A stretch of 64,000 bases of DNA from Bacteroides intestinalis DSM 17393 (GCF_000172175.1 NZ_ABJL02000007.1:434001-498000); one strand, 5' to 3'. Shown: positions 24,704-35,016, counted from the first letter of the stretch. Made by a program: numbers and translations. The notes: generated by a model from the sequence alone, not told the origin.

Positions 24704-24711
24704 TACTTTTG
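24704..24711 (+). promoter_or_regulatory. -7 element of the GH43/DUF4965 transcript
   Basis: TACTTTTG matches TAnnTTTG exactly and lies 24 bases before the ATG at 24736. The 220 bases before it hold no gene, but AATTGCGTCA (24593-24602) and TGACGTAATT (24647-24656) form an imperfect inverted repeat that could be an operator. Confidence 0.55.
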
Positions 24712-24735
24712 TATCACCATGAAAATATCAATTTT

Positions 24736-25710
24736 ATGAAAACACATTTAATACTTTTCTTATTGTTTTTTATATGGACGTCTTGTGGAAATTCTACAAA
24801 GCCGTCTGCTCCTACATCAACAGATGATGATTTTGAGGTACTGGAAGAACGTTTGCCTATAGCAGACCCGTATGTACTCTTTTACGAGGATTGCTATTAT
24901 GCATATGGAACAAATGTCCGGGGGTTCGAAGTTTATACTTCTACCGATTTAAAACATTGGCATCGGAACCGCAATTTAGCTTTGGCACCCGAAGATTCTT
25001 GGGGGAATAAAGGCTATTGGGCACCTGAAGTTTATTATGTAGAATCGTTGAAGAAGTTTTATATGTTCTATACAGTAAACGAACAGGTTTGTGTTGCTAC
25101 TTCCGATTCGCCTGAAGGACCGTTTGTGCAGGATGTGAAGCAGCCTCTCTTTGGTAGTGAAAAGAATATTGACCCTTCTCTTTTTATAGATTCCGATGGT
25201 AAAGCATATCTCTATTTTGTCCGTTTTACGGGTGGAAACGTCATTTGGTGTGCAGAAATGAATTCTGATTTGAAAAGCTTGAAAGAGGAAACATTGACGA
25301 AGTGTATTGAAGCGCAGGATGAATGGGAACGTAAACAGGCTACTGTAGCTGAGGGACCTTCCATATTGAAGCAGAATGGAGTCTATTATTTGCTTTACTC
25401 AGCCAATCATTTTGAAAGTAAGGATTATGCTGTAGGCTATGCCACCTCGGATTCTCCTTTCGGACCTTGGGAGAAATATAGTGGAAATCCCATTCTCAGG
25501 AGAGATATGGATCAGACTGCGAGGTTGTCGGGTACTGGCCATGGTGCTCCTTTTATCTGCGAAGACGGAAGCTATAAATACATATTTCATGCTCATGCCA
25601 GTGAAGAGAAGGTACAACCTCGTTCTTCCTATATCAAGGATCTTACTCTCTCAGATAAGGGGATAGCATCAATTCATGGAACAGTTATCCGACCTGTAGT
25701 TGTGAAATAA
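24736..25710 (+). CDS. GH43-family glycosidase lipoprotein
   Basis: The ATG at 24736 gives a 324-residue product with lipoprotein signal (MKTHLILFLLFFIWTSC, Cys17). Starting at the upstream TTG would spoil the signal and overlap the promoter. The five-bladed propeller of GH43 is clear: the base aspartate in PIADPYVLFY, the pKa-tuning aspartate in NIDPSLFID and the acid glutamate in VAEGPSILK. Blade repeats such as SDSPEGPF and SDSPFGPW are present. The family acts mainly on alpha-L-arabinofuranosides, beta-xylosides or beta-galactosides; the subfamily cannot be fixed here. It is first in a two-gene unit with the DUF4965 protein. Confidence 0.9.
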   Translation: MKTHLILFLLFFIWTSCGNSTKPSAPTSTDDDFEVLEERLPIADPYVLFYEDCYYAYGTNVRGFEVYTSTDLKHWHRNRNLALAPEDSWGNKGYWAPEVYYVESLKKFYMFYTVNEQVCVATSDSPEGPFVQDVKQPLFGSEKNIDPSLFIDSDGKAYLYFVRFTGGNVIWCAEMNSDLKSLKEETLTKCIEAQDEWERKQATVAEGPSILKQNGVYYLLYSANHFESKDYAVGYATSDSPFGPWEKYSGNPILRRDMDQTARLSGTGHGAPFICEDGSYKYIFHAHASEEKVQPRSSYIKDLTLSDKGIASIHGTVIRPVVVK

Positions 25711-25743
25711 CTAATGAATAATTAAGATAAACTTTTGGATTTT

Positions 25744-28221
25744 ATGAAACGATTGATGACGCTATTGCTGGGATTTGCTACCTTGGCGGGATGTACCTCA
25801 CCCCAATCTGAGCAGCATGTGAAGAATGAATTGCGTGCGCCTGCCTATCCGTTGGTTACTATTGACCCTTATACGAGTGCATGGGCTTTTCAAGATAACT
25901 TGTATGATGGTGCAGTGAAACATTGGACCGGCAAGAGCTTTCCTCTGATTGGCGTAGCTAAAGTAGACGGACAAACTTACCGTTTCATGGGAGCGGAAGA
26001 ACTCGAATTGAATTCTGTGGTTCCCAATTCGGAGCAGGAAGACTGGGTAGCGAAATATACAGTGGTACAACCGGCTGAAGGGTGGCAGAATATGGACTTT
26101 AATGATAGTCGATGGAAAGAAGGCAAAGCTGCTTTTGGAACCATGGAAAATGAGCATACTGCCAAGACGCAATGGAGTGAAAAGTATATTTGGGTACGCA
26201 GAACTATAGATCTTCAGGAAGATTTGGCTGGTAGGAGTGTATACCTTGATTATTCACACGATGATGACGTAATTATTTATATCAATGGTGTCAAAGTGGT
26301 GGATACAGGTAATGCTTGTAAGAAGCATGCCCAGGTGAAACTTTCGGATGAAGTGGCCGCTTCTTTGAAAAAGGGAAAGAATCTGATAGCTGCGTATTGC
26401 TACAATCGTGTGGGAAATGCCTTGCTGGACTTTGGACTATTGGTTGAACAGGAAAACTATCATTGTTTTGAACAGACTGCAGAACAAACTTCGGTAGATG
26501 TACAAGCTATGCAAACCTATTATACATTTATTTGTGGGCCAGTTGATCTGAAACTGACTTTTACAGCTCCTTTGTTTATGGATAATCTGGATTTAATGAC
26601 TCGTCCGGTTAATTATCTCTCGTATGAAGTTGTTTCCAGAGATGGTAAAAAGCATCAGGTGGATTTGTATTTCGAGGCCTCTCCGCAATGGGCGGTTGAT
26701 GTACCTCATCAGAAATCTATAGCTGGTAGTTTTGAAGAAGGCGATTTGCTGCTTTTACGTACCGGAAGCCAGAGTCAGGAGATTCTGAAAAAGAGAGGGG
26801 ATGATGTCCGGATTGACTGGGGCTATTTTTATTTAGCTGGTAAAAAGGATAATGCGACTTATGGTATCGGCGATGGCAAGACTCTACGTAAGAGCTTTTT
26901 GGAGAATAAATTAGATGCACCGGCTACTGATGGTTATGATAAATTAGCCTTGGTATGTTCGTTAGGTGAAACAAAGAATGCTGATGGTTATCTGATGCTG
27001 GGATATGATGATATTTACTCCATCCAATATTTTGGTGACAATTTGCGTCCTTATTGGAATCGCTCAGGGAAAGAAACTATTGTATCTCAGTTCCAGAAAG
27101 CTGCGGTTGACTATCAGAAACTGATGAAGGATTGTGCTGCTTTTGATAAGAAATTGATGGAGGAAGCTACTGCAGTGGGCGGTCGTAAGTATGCTGAACT
27201 TTGTGTATTAGCTTATCGCCAATCTATAGCTGCCCATAAACTTGTAGAAGCTCCGAACGGTGAATTATTGTTCCTTTCTAAGGAGAACTTCAGTAACGGT
27301 TCTATTGGAACTGTTGATATTACATATCCTTCGTCTCCTTTATATTTACTTTATAATCCGGAATTGGCCAAAGGGTTGCTTAATCATATTTTCTACTACA
27401 GTGAAAGTGGTAAGTGGACTAAACCGTTTGCTGCCCATGATGTCGGTACTTATCCACTGGCTAACGGACAGACATACGGTGGTGATATGCCTCTGGAAGA
27501 GAGCGGTAATATGTTGCTGGTGACTGCTGCCATTGCTGCCATAGAGGGAAATGCGGACTATGCAAACCGTCACTGGGCTACATTGACCACTTGGACTGAT
27601 TATCTGGTGGAATATGGTCAAGACCCGGGAAACCAACTCTGTACAGATGATTTTGCAGGACACTTTGCTCACAATGCGAATCTTTCTATAAAAGCTATAT
27701 TGGGTATTGCTGCTTATGGTTATTTGGCCAATATGCTGGGAAAGACTGAAGTCGCTGAGAAATATACAGATAAAGCAAAAGAAATGGCTACCCAATGGGT
27801 AGAGATGGCCGATGATGGCGACCACTACCGTTTGACATTTGATAAGGCAGGCACTTGGAGTCAAAAGTATAATTTGGTATGGGATAAATTGATGAATTGG
27901 CAGATATTCCCGGAAAAAGTAGCTGAAACGGAAATTGCATACTATCTGACCAAGCAAAATCGCTATGGTTTGCCACTTGACAGTCGTGAAACATATACCA
28001 AGACTGACTGGATTATCTGGACAGCCACTATGGCTAAGGATAAGACTACTTTTGAAAGTTTTGTTGATCCGGTTTATAGCTTTATGAATGAGACTGTTGA
28101 CCGCATTCCAATGTCTGATTGGGTCTTTACAGATAGTCCGAAACAACGAGGCTTCCAAGCTCGTTCGGTGGTAGGCGGATATTTCATTAAGATGTTTGAA
28201 GAGAAACTGCATACTAAATAG
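25744..28221 (+). CDS. DUF4965/glutaminase-A-like lipoprotein with inserted sugar-binding-like domain
   Basis: The ATG at 25744 gives 825 residues and a lipoprotein signal ending TLAGC (Cys17). The protein shows the chain of domains typical of this family (DUF4964, DUF5127, DUF4965, DUF1793): RAPAYPLVTIDPYTSAW near the start, DNLRPYWNRSG in the middle, and an alpha/alpha toroid with ELCVLAYRQSIAAHKLVEAP, NLSIKAILGIAAYG and WQIFPEKVAETE. An unusual stretch at about residues 90-240 (WQNMDFNDSRWKEGKAAFG, YIWVRRTIDL, VIIYINGVKVVDTG) looks like a galactose-binding-type module placed inside the first domain. The family name glutaminase is historical; in glycan loci such proteins are thought to be glycosidases. 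Substrate is unknown. Confidence 0.85.
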   Translation: MKRLMTLLLGFATLAGCTSPQSEQHVKNELRAPAYPLVTIDPYTSAWAFQDNLYDGAVKHWTGKSFPLIGVAKVDGQTYRFMGAEELELNSVVPNSEQEDWVAKYTVVQPAEGWQNMDFNDSRWKEGKAAFGTMENEHTAKTQWSEKYIWVRRTIDLQEDLAGRSVYLDYSHDDDVIIYINGVKVVDTGNACKKHAQVKLSDEVAASLKKGKNLIAAYCYNRVGNALLDFGLLVEQENYHCFEQTAEQTSVDVQAMQTYYTFICGPVDLKLTFTAPLFMDNLDLMTRPVNYLSYEVVSRDGKKHQVDLYFEASPQWAVDVPHQKSIAGSFEEGDLLLLRTGSQSQEILKKRGDDVRIDWGYFYLAGKKDNATYGIGDGKTLRKSFLENKLDAPATDGYDKLALVCSLGETKNADGYLMLGYDDIYSIQYFGDNLRPYWNRSGKETIVSQFQKAAVDYQKLMKDCAAFDKKLMEEATAVGGRKYAELCVLAYRQSIAAHKLVEAPNGELLFLSKENFSNGSIGTVDITYPSSPLYLLYNPELAKGLLNHIFYYSESGKWTKPFAAHDVGTYPLANGQTYGGDMPLEESGNMLLVTAAIAAIEGNADYANRHWATLTTWTDYLVEYGQDPGNQLCTDDFAGHFAHNANLSIKAILGIAAYGYLANMLGKTEVAEKYTDKAKEMATQWVEMADDGDHYRLTFDKAGTWSQKYNLVWDKLMNWQIFPEKVAETEIAYYLTKQNRYGLPLDSRETYTKTDWIIWTATMAKDKTTFESFVDPVYSFMNETVDRIPMSDWVFTDSPKQRGFQARSVVGGYFIKMFEEKLHTK

Positions 28222-28231
28222 TATGCAGTTT
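28204..28231 (+). terminator. Hairpin terminator overlapping the DUF4965 stop codon
   Basis: AAACTGCATACTA (28204-28216) pairs perfectly with TAGTATGCAGTTT (28219-28231), the right arm starting with the TAG stop codon itself. T residues follow. It ends the GH43-DUF4965 unit before susC. Confidence 0.7.
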
Positions 28232-28546
28232 TATCAAAAGTTTCGCTATTTAGAAAATAGATATTATAGTCTTGTCGAGAAATGTCTGTAGGGGCATATT
28301 TTGGTTTTATAATTGTATTTCTTGAAAAGATCGTTCTATTGTTTTTTCTTATAAAGAGATAATTTTGCTTCGTGAAAACAGAAATTTCGTTTAATGTTAA
28401 ATCTAATAATAAGCCTATGGTATAAAGAGAGACAATTTTTAATTAATCTAATTTGCTGGCTAAAAATTTGCTTGCAATACACTGTATTAATAAAAAGTAC
28501 GGAATATTCATCTTCCGTAATATTTCTAATCTAATATCTATAAAAC
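28232..28546. other. Intergenic region upstream of the SusC gene
   Basis: About 315 AT-rich bases without a gene. A short CTATTT/AAATAG repeat lies near 28248-28262. The 160 bases before the SusC start presumably carry its promoter and the binding site of the hybrid regulator, but no clear TAnnTTTG box was found. Confidence 0.4.
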
Positions 28547-31500
28547 ATGTCTAAGAAAATCTTATTTTTATTTTTTTGCGTGTTTGCACTTGCAGCACAT
28601 TCTCAGAATGTTGTAATAAAAGGTTCTGTAACGGATGTTAATAAGGAACCTTTGTTGGGTGTGAATATTAAGGTAAAGGGAACTACTACAGGTACCATTA
28701 CCGACATCGATGGTAACTTCTCGATAAATGGGCCAAAGGGTGCTACACTTGTAATTTCTTATATTGGTATGGTGACCCAAGAAGTGGAATATAAAGGACA
28801 ACCTTTGAATGTTGTATTGAAAGACGATTCCCAGGCTCTGGAGGAAGTGGTAGTTGTAGGTTATGGTTCGATGCGTAAGAAAGACCTTACGGGGTCTGTA
28901 GTACAAGTACGTCCGGACAAGATAGCTAATGATAATCCCAAGACAGTACAAGATGTCTTACGTGGTACACCAGGTTTGACGGTAGGATACGGTGAAAGTG
29001 ATGCCGGTGCTAAAGGTGGTGGCTCAATGAAGATCCGTGGTCAGCGTTCAGTTTATACCGATGGTGGGCACAATGACCCGTTGCTTATTCTTGATGGAAT
29101 GTTCTTTTATGGTGAGCTTTCTGAAATTAATCCGGATGACATAGCACAGATTGACGTGTTGAAGGATGCTTCTGCTGCTGCTGTTTATGGTGCACGTGCT
29201 GCGAATGGTGTTATCATTATTTCTACTAAAAAGGGTAAGCAGGGTAAACCGACAATCAATTTTACAGCTAGCATCGGATTGACTCAAAAAGCTGCTTATC
29301 GCGACAGGTGGCAGAGCCCGGAAGCATATCTGCAACATTATGTAGACTGGAAGGAAAAAAATACGTATGGTGTAAATGCTGAAACCGGTGAATATGCCGC
29401 TTACTCAAGACCGGGTAATGAATATACTTCAAAACCGGGTTACTTCCGCAATCCTAATAACCTTGACGATGTGTCTTTGGAAGCATGGAGAGGTTATACT
29501 ACCAATGATGAAGGGGAATCAGACCTGAGTATTTGGGCAAGACGTTTGGGATTTAGACCTAATACAGCTTTGATGGATAATCTTTTGTCCGGTAAGGTTA
29601 TGGACTGGCAGGACAAAGCATTCCGTCTGGGATTCAACCAAGATTATAATGCTAGTATCAGTGGTGCAGGTGAGAAGATTGACTATTATATGTCATTAGG
29701 TTACTTGCGTAATGAAGGTGCTTTTGTAGATGATACTTATCGTGCTATTCGTGGTAATTTCAAATTGAATGCAAAAGTGACTGATTGGTTTGAAATAGGT
29801 GCTAACATCAATTTCCAGGATCGTTCAGATGGTGAAATCGGTATGGATAAAGGTGGTTTCATGGAAAACAGTCCTTATGCAGTATTTAAGGATGATGAGG
29901 GTAATTATGTACAAGACCCTTTGATGTTCCAGTATGACCGTAATAATCTGACAAACTGGTATTACGAAAAACAGTTTTTGGAATTACAGAAAGGATATAC
30001 CACATTCAATACGATTTTTAATGCGAAATTGAAATTACCGTTTGGTATTACTTATACATTCAATGCTGCTCCGCGTCTCCAGTATTTCCATGATCGTTAC
30101 TTCATGTCTGCTGAACGGCCGAATTCTAAACCAACTGACCGTGGAGTGAATCGTGAACAAGCTAAACGTTTCGACTGGTCTTTGAATAATACCATTACTT
30201 GGGATCATACTTTTGCTGATAAACATCATGTTATTTTGACACTGGCACAAGAAGCTGAAGAACGTCAGTATTGGTCAGACCGTATTGAAGCCCGTAACAT
30301 TTTGCCATCTGATGTACTTGGATTCCACAATACACAAAATGGTGATAAGTCGGCAAGTTCGTTTAGAAGTGATGACTCACATCAGACTGCTGATGGTTTA
30401 ATGGGGCGTGTGTTCTATTCTTATGATGATCGTTATATGGCTACTTTCACTATGCGTCGCGATGGTTATTCGGCTTTCGGTTCTTCTAATCCTTACGCTT
30501 ACTTCCCCTCCGGTGGTTTGGCATGGACTTTCTCTAATGAAAAGTTTTTCCAGCCGTACACTCACATCATGAGTACAGGTAAATTGCGTGTATCTTTCGG
30601 TAAGAATGGTAACCGTTCGCTGGCTAATCCTTATGAAGCCCTTGCTAACCTCTATCCGGGTGGTGGAAAGATGCAGGGCTATATTACATCTTCTGGCGAT
30701 TTATACTTGATGCGTTACTTAATGGCTCAACGTATGGAGAATCCGGGTTTACAGTGGGAGAAGACACAGTCTTGGAATTTTGCTTTAGATTTTGGTTTCT
30801 TGAATGATCGCATAACCGGTACATTGGAATACTACCGTATGAGTACCAAAGATATGATTATGGGACAGCGCTTGCCTAACTTTACAGGTTTTGAAAGTAT
30901 CACGACCAATTTGGGACAAGTTGATAACAATGGTTTGGAAATTGCTTTGAACACGTTGAATATTGATAATAAGAATTTCCAATGGAGCACAACATTCAGC
31001 CTCTCATACAATAAGAACCGTATTAAACATCTATATGGTGATTATGAAGATATATTGGATGCTTCAGGCAATGTGATTGGTAAAAAAGAAGCTGATTACG
31101 TGGGTAATGGTTGGTTTATTGACAGACCTATCAGTGCCATTTGGGACTATAAAGTGACCGGTATTTGGCAGAAAGATGAAGTAGAGGAAGCAAAGAAATA
31201 TGGTCAGGTTCCGGGTGATCCAAAAGTATGGAACAATCCGGCTAACGATGAATATGATGCTGATGGAAATCTGAAGAAGGTTATTTATAATAATGATGAT
31301 AAAGTATTCCAAGGACAAACGGCAGCTCCCGTAACTTGGGCATTACGTAATGACTTTACTTTGTGGAAAGATTTGACATTATCCATCAACATTTATTCTC
31401 GTATGGGTCATAAGAGTTTGGAAAGTATGTATCTGAACAATGACGATGATGGTGGTGGTATGACTTACCGTTTAGTGAATAAACCAGCAAAAGAGTATTG

Positions 31501-31795
31501 GACAGTAGATAATCCAAGCAATAAATATGCGCGTATTGAAGCACAAGGTCCTGAAGGCGCTAGAGGAGCCCGCAGACTTTATAACCGTTCTTTTGTCCGT
31601 TTAGAAAATATTTCAATAGGTTATACATTGCCCAGACAATGGACAAAAAGAGTAGATATTGAACGTGCTAAGGTATATGCCACAGTTCGGAATGCTGCTG
31701 TATGGGGCTCTAAGGACTGGGAATATTATGGTGACCCGGAAACAGGCAATTATGCTTCTCGTATTTGGACACTGGGACTTAACTTAACATTCTAA
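28547..31795 (+). CDS. SusC-like TonB-dependent outer-membrane transporter
   Basis: The 1082-residue protein has a signal peptide (about residues 1-20, ending AAHSQN), a carboxypeptidase-regulatory-like domain at about 21-95 (VTDVNKEPLLGVNIKVKG, TITDIDGNFSI), the conserved EEVVVVGYGSMRKKDLTGSV junction, a plug domain (ILDGMFFYGELSEINPDDI, VLKDASAAAVYGARAANGVI) and a long beta barrel ending in NLTF. No extra N-terminal STN signalling domain is present. It imports glycan fragments into the periplasm, with the SusD-like protein as lid. The SusD-like gene starts 22 bases downstream. Confidence 0.96.
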   Translation: MSKKILFLFFCVFALAAHSQNVVIKGSVTDVNKEPLLGVNIKVKGTTTGTITDIDGNFSINGPKGATLVISYIGMVTQEVEYKGQPLNVVLKDDSQALEEVVVVGYGSMRKKDLTGSVVQVRPDKIANDNPKTVQDVLRGTPGLTVGYGESDAGAKGGGSMKIRGQRSVYTDGGHNDPLLILDGMFFYGELSEINPDDIAQIDVLKDASAAAVYGARAANGVIIISTKKGKQGKPTINFTASIGLTQKAAYRDRWQSPEAYLQHYVDWKEKNTYGVNAETGEYAAYSRPGNEYTSKPGYFRNPNNLDDVSLEAWRGYTTNDEGESDLSIWARRLGFRPNTALMDNLLSGKVMDWQDKAFRLGFNQDYNASISGAGEKIDYYMSLGYLRNEGAFVDDTYRAIRGNFKLNAKVTDWFEIGANINFQDRSDGEIGMDKGGFMENSPYAVFKDDEGNYVQDPLMFQYDRNNLTNWYYEKQFLELQKGYTTFNTIFNAKLKLPFGITYTFNAAPRLQYFHDRYFMSAERPNSKPTDRGVNREQAKRFDWSLNNTITWDHTFADKHHVILTLAQEAEERQYWSDRIEARNILPSDVLGFHNTQNGDKSASSFRSDDSHQTADGLMGRVFYSYDDRYMATFTMRRDGYSAFGSSNPYAYFPSGGLAWTFSNEKFFQPYTHIMSTGKLRVSFGKNGNRSLANPYEALANLYPGGGKMQGYITSSGDLYLMRYLMAQRMENPGLQWEKTQSWNFALDFGFLNDRITGTLEYYRMSTKDMIMGQRLPNFTGFESITTNLGQVDNNGLEIALNTLNIDNKNFQWSTTFSLSYNKNRIKHLYGDYEDILDASGNVIGKKEADYVGNGWFIDRPISAIWDYKVTGIWQKDEVEEAKKYGQVPGDPKVWNNPANDEYDADGNLKKVIYNNDDKVFQGQTAAPVTWALRNDFTLWKDLTLSINIYSRMGHKSLESMYLNNDDDGGGMTYRLVNKPAKEYWTVDNPSNKYARIEAQGPEGARGARRLYNRSFVRLENISIGYTLPRQWTKRVDIERAKVYATVRNAAVWGSKDWEYYGDPETGNYASRIWTLGLNLTF

Positions 31796-31817
31796 ATCTT
31801 TTAACTCAAGAATAAAT

Positions 31818-33869
31818 ATGAAAAACTATATTCAAAAATTTATTTGCAAGGGATTTATCCTGATGGCCGGAGCTTCAATGGTGCTGACCGGTTGTAAAGA
31901 AAGCTTTCTGGAACCTGATCCGCAAACCATGTTCAAACCTAGTGAAGTGTTTACTACAGAAGATGGTATTAGGTCTGTATTGGCTATCTGCGATCGTCAA
32001 TTGAAGAGAAACTATGTGAGTGAAGATTCTCGTGAAATGATGGCGTTGGCTACAGAATACACCTTCTCTGATTTGATGGTACCTGCTGCGACTGATAAAT
32101 CAGGATTCCTTGATAATGTAGATAATATGTTACGTTCGAATAGCGATCAGAGTACAGAAAAAAACTTAGGTCGTACAAACAGCATCTATTTCTTTTGGCG
32201 ACAAGGATATGAAGGTGTTCGAAATGCCAATACAATACTTTCATTTATAGATGGTGTCCCTATGGATGAGACGTTAAAGAAAGAATATATTGGTCGTGCC
32301 TATTTCCATCGTGCTTATCGATATTATGCATTGGTATTCCAGTATGGGCATGTGCCTTTACTTACTAAATTGACATCATCTCCTAAATTGAGTTACCATT
32401 CTACTCACAGGGATGCAATTCTGGAGAAGATGGCGCTTGATATGGAGTTTGCCGTTCAGTGGGTACCTGAACAAAAGGATATGCAATATATTGGTATGGT
32501 GAATAAGGGAGCTTGCCGTATGTTACTGTCTAAATTATATCTGGCTCTTGGCAGATATGAGGATGCTAAGAAGCAGTTAGATATTCTGATTGACCAGTCC
32601 GGTTATTCATTGATGACAAATAACTTCGGTACCTTCTTTGAAGGTGGTGAACCTACTTCTTGGCCTATTACACGCAACGTGATTTGGGATTTGCACCGTC
32701 CGGAGAACAAACTGATTAGCGCTAACAAGGAAGTTATTATGGGTATGCCTAATCGTGGAGCGGCGGCTGAATCGTTTATTCCGATGCTGAGTATGCGTAT
32801 CATGTATCCTTTCTTCTTTGATGGTAGAATCAAGATGCCCGATGGTAAACAGGCGTTGTACAACCTTGACCGTACTAACAGCAAATACCGTGTGGAATAT
32901 GACTATATGCGTGGGCTAGGACGTGGTATTGCAACTTTCCGTACCAGTACTTTCTATCAGGATGGATTGTGGGCTGTAAATGGCAAGATGGACGAAACGG
33001 ACTTGCGCCATAGTTCAGAAACCGGAAACTGGATGCACATGGAAAATTTGCGTTGTAACAATGTAGACTCCGAATTCTATGGACAGAACATTATGCTTCA
33101 TTCCGATAGAGATTTTTGGGGTGTAAAAGACGGAGAACCTGTGCTGATTACCGCAAAGGGACAATTGTTGTGTTCCGATACAATTCGACGCTGGTTTGAT
33201 GTGCCTCATTACATTTTCTGTCTGGATGATGTGGTCAACCAAAATTTGATTAAAAATAATGGTCTTGAAGGAGCTACTGAGGGCAGTGTTGCCGACTGGT
33301 ATCTCTATCGTTTGGCAGAAGCCTATTTACTTCGTGCTGAAGCTAAATTCTACATTAATCCGAGTGATCCGACTATCAAAGATGACCTGAATATCATCAG
33401 AAAACGTGCACAATGTTCTGAACTCTATACTGGCAATGTGACTATCGGTGATATCATGGACGAACGTGCACGTGAACTTTTCTATGAAGAGTGGCGTAAT
33501 GTAGAGTTGACTCGTGTATCTCTCTGTCTGGCTCGCAGTGGAAGACCTGATGAATGGGGCAATACCTATAATGTGGAAACTTTTGACAAACAAACCGGTA
33601 CAGATCTGGATGGCGGTAGCTATTGGTATCAACGTTGTGTACGCAAAGGTATGTACAACAAGGGCGTAACGATTCGTGTTGATGCCACTAAGACAGACAT
33701 TAACTTCATTATGGGTAAACATAATATTTATTGGCCGATTCCTTATAATGCTATCGAGGCTAATAAAAATGCCAAGCTGTGGCAGAATGTAGGTTATACA
33801 GAATACGACCCTGCTACTCCTATATGGAATACTTGGGAAGAAGCCGTAGCTGATGAAGATAAAATTTAA
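31818..33869 (+). CDS. SusD-like/RagB surface glycan-binding lipoprotein
   Basis: The 683-residue product carries a lipoprotein signal (MVLTGC, Cys26) followed by KESFLEPDPQ, the usual SusD start. TPR-like helices appear at FWRQGYEGVRNANTILSF, YFHRAYRYYALVFQYGHVPL and ACRMLLSKLYLALGRYEDAK, and the C-terminal signature is IMDERARELFYEEWRNVELTR. At 683 residues it is longer than typical SusD (about 550), with extra loops at about residues 330-480 that may shape its glycan-binding face. It works as a surface-exposed lid on the SusC-like transporter encoded just upstream. Confidence 0.95.
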   Translation: MKNYIQKFICKGFILMAGASMVLTGCKESFLEPDPQTMFKPSEVFTTEDGIRSVLAICDRQLKRNYVSEDSREMMALATEYTFSDLMVPAATDKSGFLDNVDNMLRSNSDQSTEKNLGRTNSIYFFWRQGYEGVRNANTILSFIDGVPMDETLKKEYIGRAYFHRAYRYYALVFQYGHVPLLTKLTSSPKLSYHSTHRDAILEKMALDMEFAVQWVPEQKDMQYIGMVNKGACRMLLSKLYLALGRYEDAKKQLDILIDQSGYSLMTNNFGTFFEGGEPTSWPITRNVIWDLHRPENKLISANKEVIMGMPNRGAAAESFIPMLSMRIMYPFFFDGRIKMPDGKQALYNLDRTNSKYRVEYDYMRGLGRGIATFRTSTFYQDGLWAVNGKMDETDLRHSSETGNWMHMENLRCNNVDSEFYGQNIMLHSDRDFWGVKDGEPVLITAKGQLLCSDTIRRWFDVPHYIFCLDDVVNQNLIKNNGLEGATEGSVADWYLYRLAEAYLLRAEAKFYINPSDPTIKDDLNIIRKRAQCSELYTGNVTIGDIMDERARELFYEEWRNVELTRVSLCLARSGRPDEWGNTYNVETFDKQTGTDLDGGSYWYQRCVRKGMYNKGVTIRVDATKTDINFIMGKHNIYWPIPYNAIEANKNAKLWQNVGYTEYDPATPIWNTWEEAVADEDKI

Positions 33870-33902
33870 TCAATCACTTTCGCTATAGTGCGGAAAGAAT
33901 AT

Positions 33903-33961
33903 TGGAGGTATATAGATCGGCAAAGTCAGAATGGTGAATCGCTGTGAGAAATATACCTCCA
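33903..33961 (+). terminator. Hairpin after the SusD gene
   Basis: TGGAGGTATAT (33903-33913) pairs perfectly with ATATACCTCCA (33951-33961) around a 37-base loop, followed by TTTTCTTTTTAT. It may end or weaken transcription from susCD into the downstream enzymes, a common way to keep SusC/SusD in excess. Confidence 0.55.
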
Positions 33962-33990
33962 TTTTCTTTTTATCATAAATATTTGTTCTG

Positions 33991-34994
33991 ATGAAAAAGT
34001 TCTTTATAATATCGGCATTATGTTGCCTGACGGCATGTTCTTCATCATCGTCAAAAGCGGAAGATGATCCGGTAGATCAACCGAAGAATGTATATTATAA
34101 TCCGGTTATAAACTATAGTTTGCCTGATCCTTCTGTTATCAAAGGAGAGGATGGCTATTTTTACTTATATGCTACCGAAAATATTCGTAATCTGCCTATT
34201 CATCGTTCCAAAAATTTAGTAGATTGGGAATATGTAGGTACGGCTTTTACAAATGATACTCGCCCGGACTTTGAACCAAAAGGAGGATTATGGGCGCCTG
34301 ATATTAATAAAATAGGCGATAAATACGTGCTTTATTACTCCATGTCCGTTTGGGGAGGCGAGTGGACCTGTGGCATCGGATGTGCTACTGCCGATAAGCC
34401 CGAAGGCCCTTTTAAGGATCATGGAAAAATGTTTCGTAGCAATGAAATCAATGTGCAGAATTCTATTGATCCTTTCTATATAGAGGAAGGAGGACAAAAA
34501 TATCTGTTTTGGGGCAGTTTCCGGGGCATTTATGCTATCGAACTATCAGATGATGGACTTTCCCTTAAAGAAGGTGCTACACCCCAAAAAGTGGCAGGAA
34601 CTGCCTATGAAGGCACTTATATTCATAAGAAGGATGGTTATTACTACTTTTTTGCTTCAATAGGTACTTGCTGTGAAGGATTGAACAGCACATATACAAC
34701 AGTAGTAGGACGTTCAGAAAATCTTTTCGGCCCTTATGTTGATAAAAAGGGCGGGAATATGCTCGACAATAAACATGAAATCCTGATTCATAAGAATAGT
34801 GCTTTTGTAGGCACCGGCCATAATTCTGAGATTGTGACGGATAATGCCGGTAATGATTGGTTTTTCTATCATGCGGTAAGCGTAAAAAATCCCGAGGACG
34901 TATGTTGCTGATGGATAAGATTGAGTGGAAAGATGGATGGCCATCTGTAAAGGGTACTTCTCCATCAATAGAGGCAGAAAAACCTGTATTCTAA
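33991..34994 (+). pseudogene. GH43-family glycosidase lipoprotein with a late frameshift
   Basis: The frame from ATG 33991 encodes a lipoprotein (LTAC, Cys16) with GH43 catalytic residues: LPDPSVI, SIDPFYI and AYEGTYI. It stops at 34911 after VKNPEDVCC, 306 residues. The -1 frame continues without a break as RGRMLLMDKIEWKDGWP to a stop at 34992-34994, which is exactly the usual GH43 ending. A base is missing at CCC (34891-34893), where CCCC would give NPRGR. All three catalytic residues precede the break, so the shorter protein might still fold in part, but loss of the last propeller blade should harm it. Sequencing error, true mutation and ribosomal frameshifting on A AAA AAT (34884-34890) are all possible. 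Confidence 0.75.
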
Positions 34995-35016
34995 CAACTA
35001 TAAAACAAATGCGATT

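Noticed and set aside
27346..28212. 288-codon minus-strand frame opposite the DUF4965 gene
   Set aside because: A long antisense shadow of a well-supported gene; its composition shows no domain or signal.
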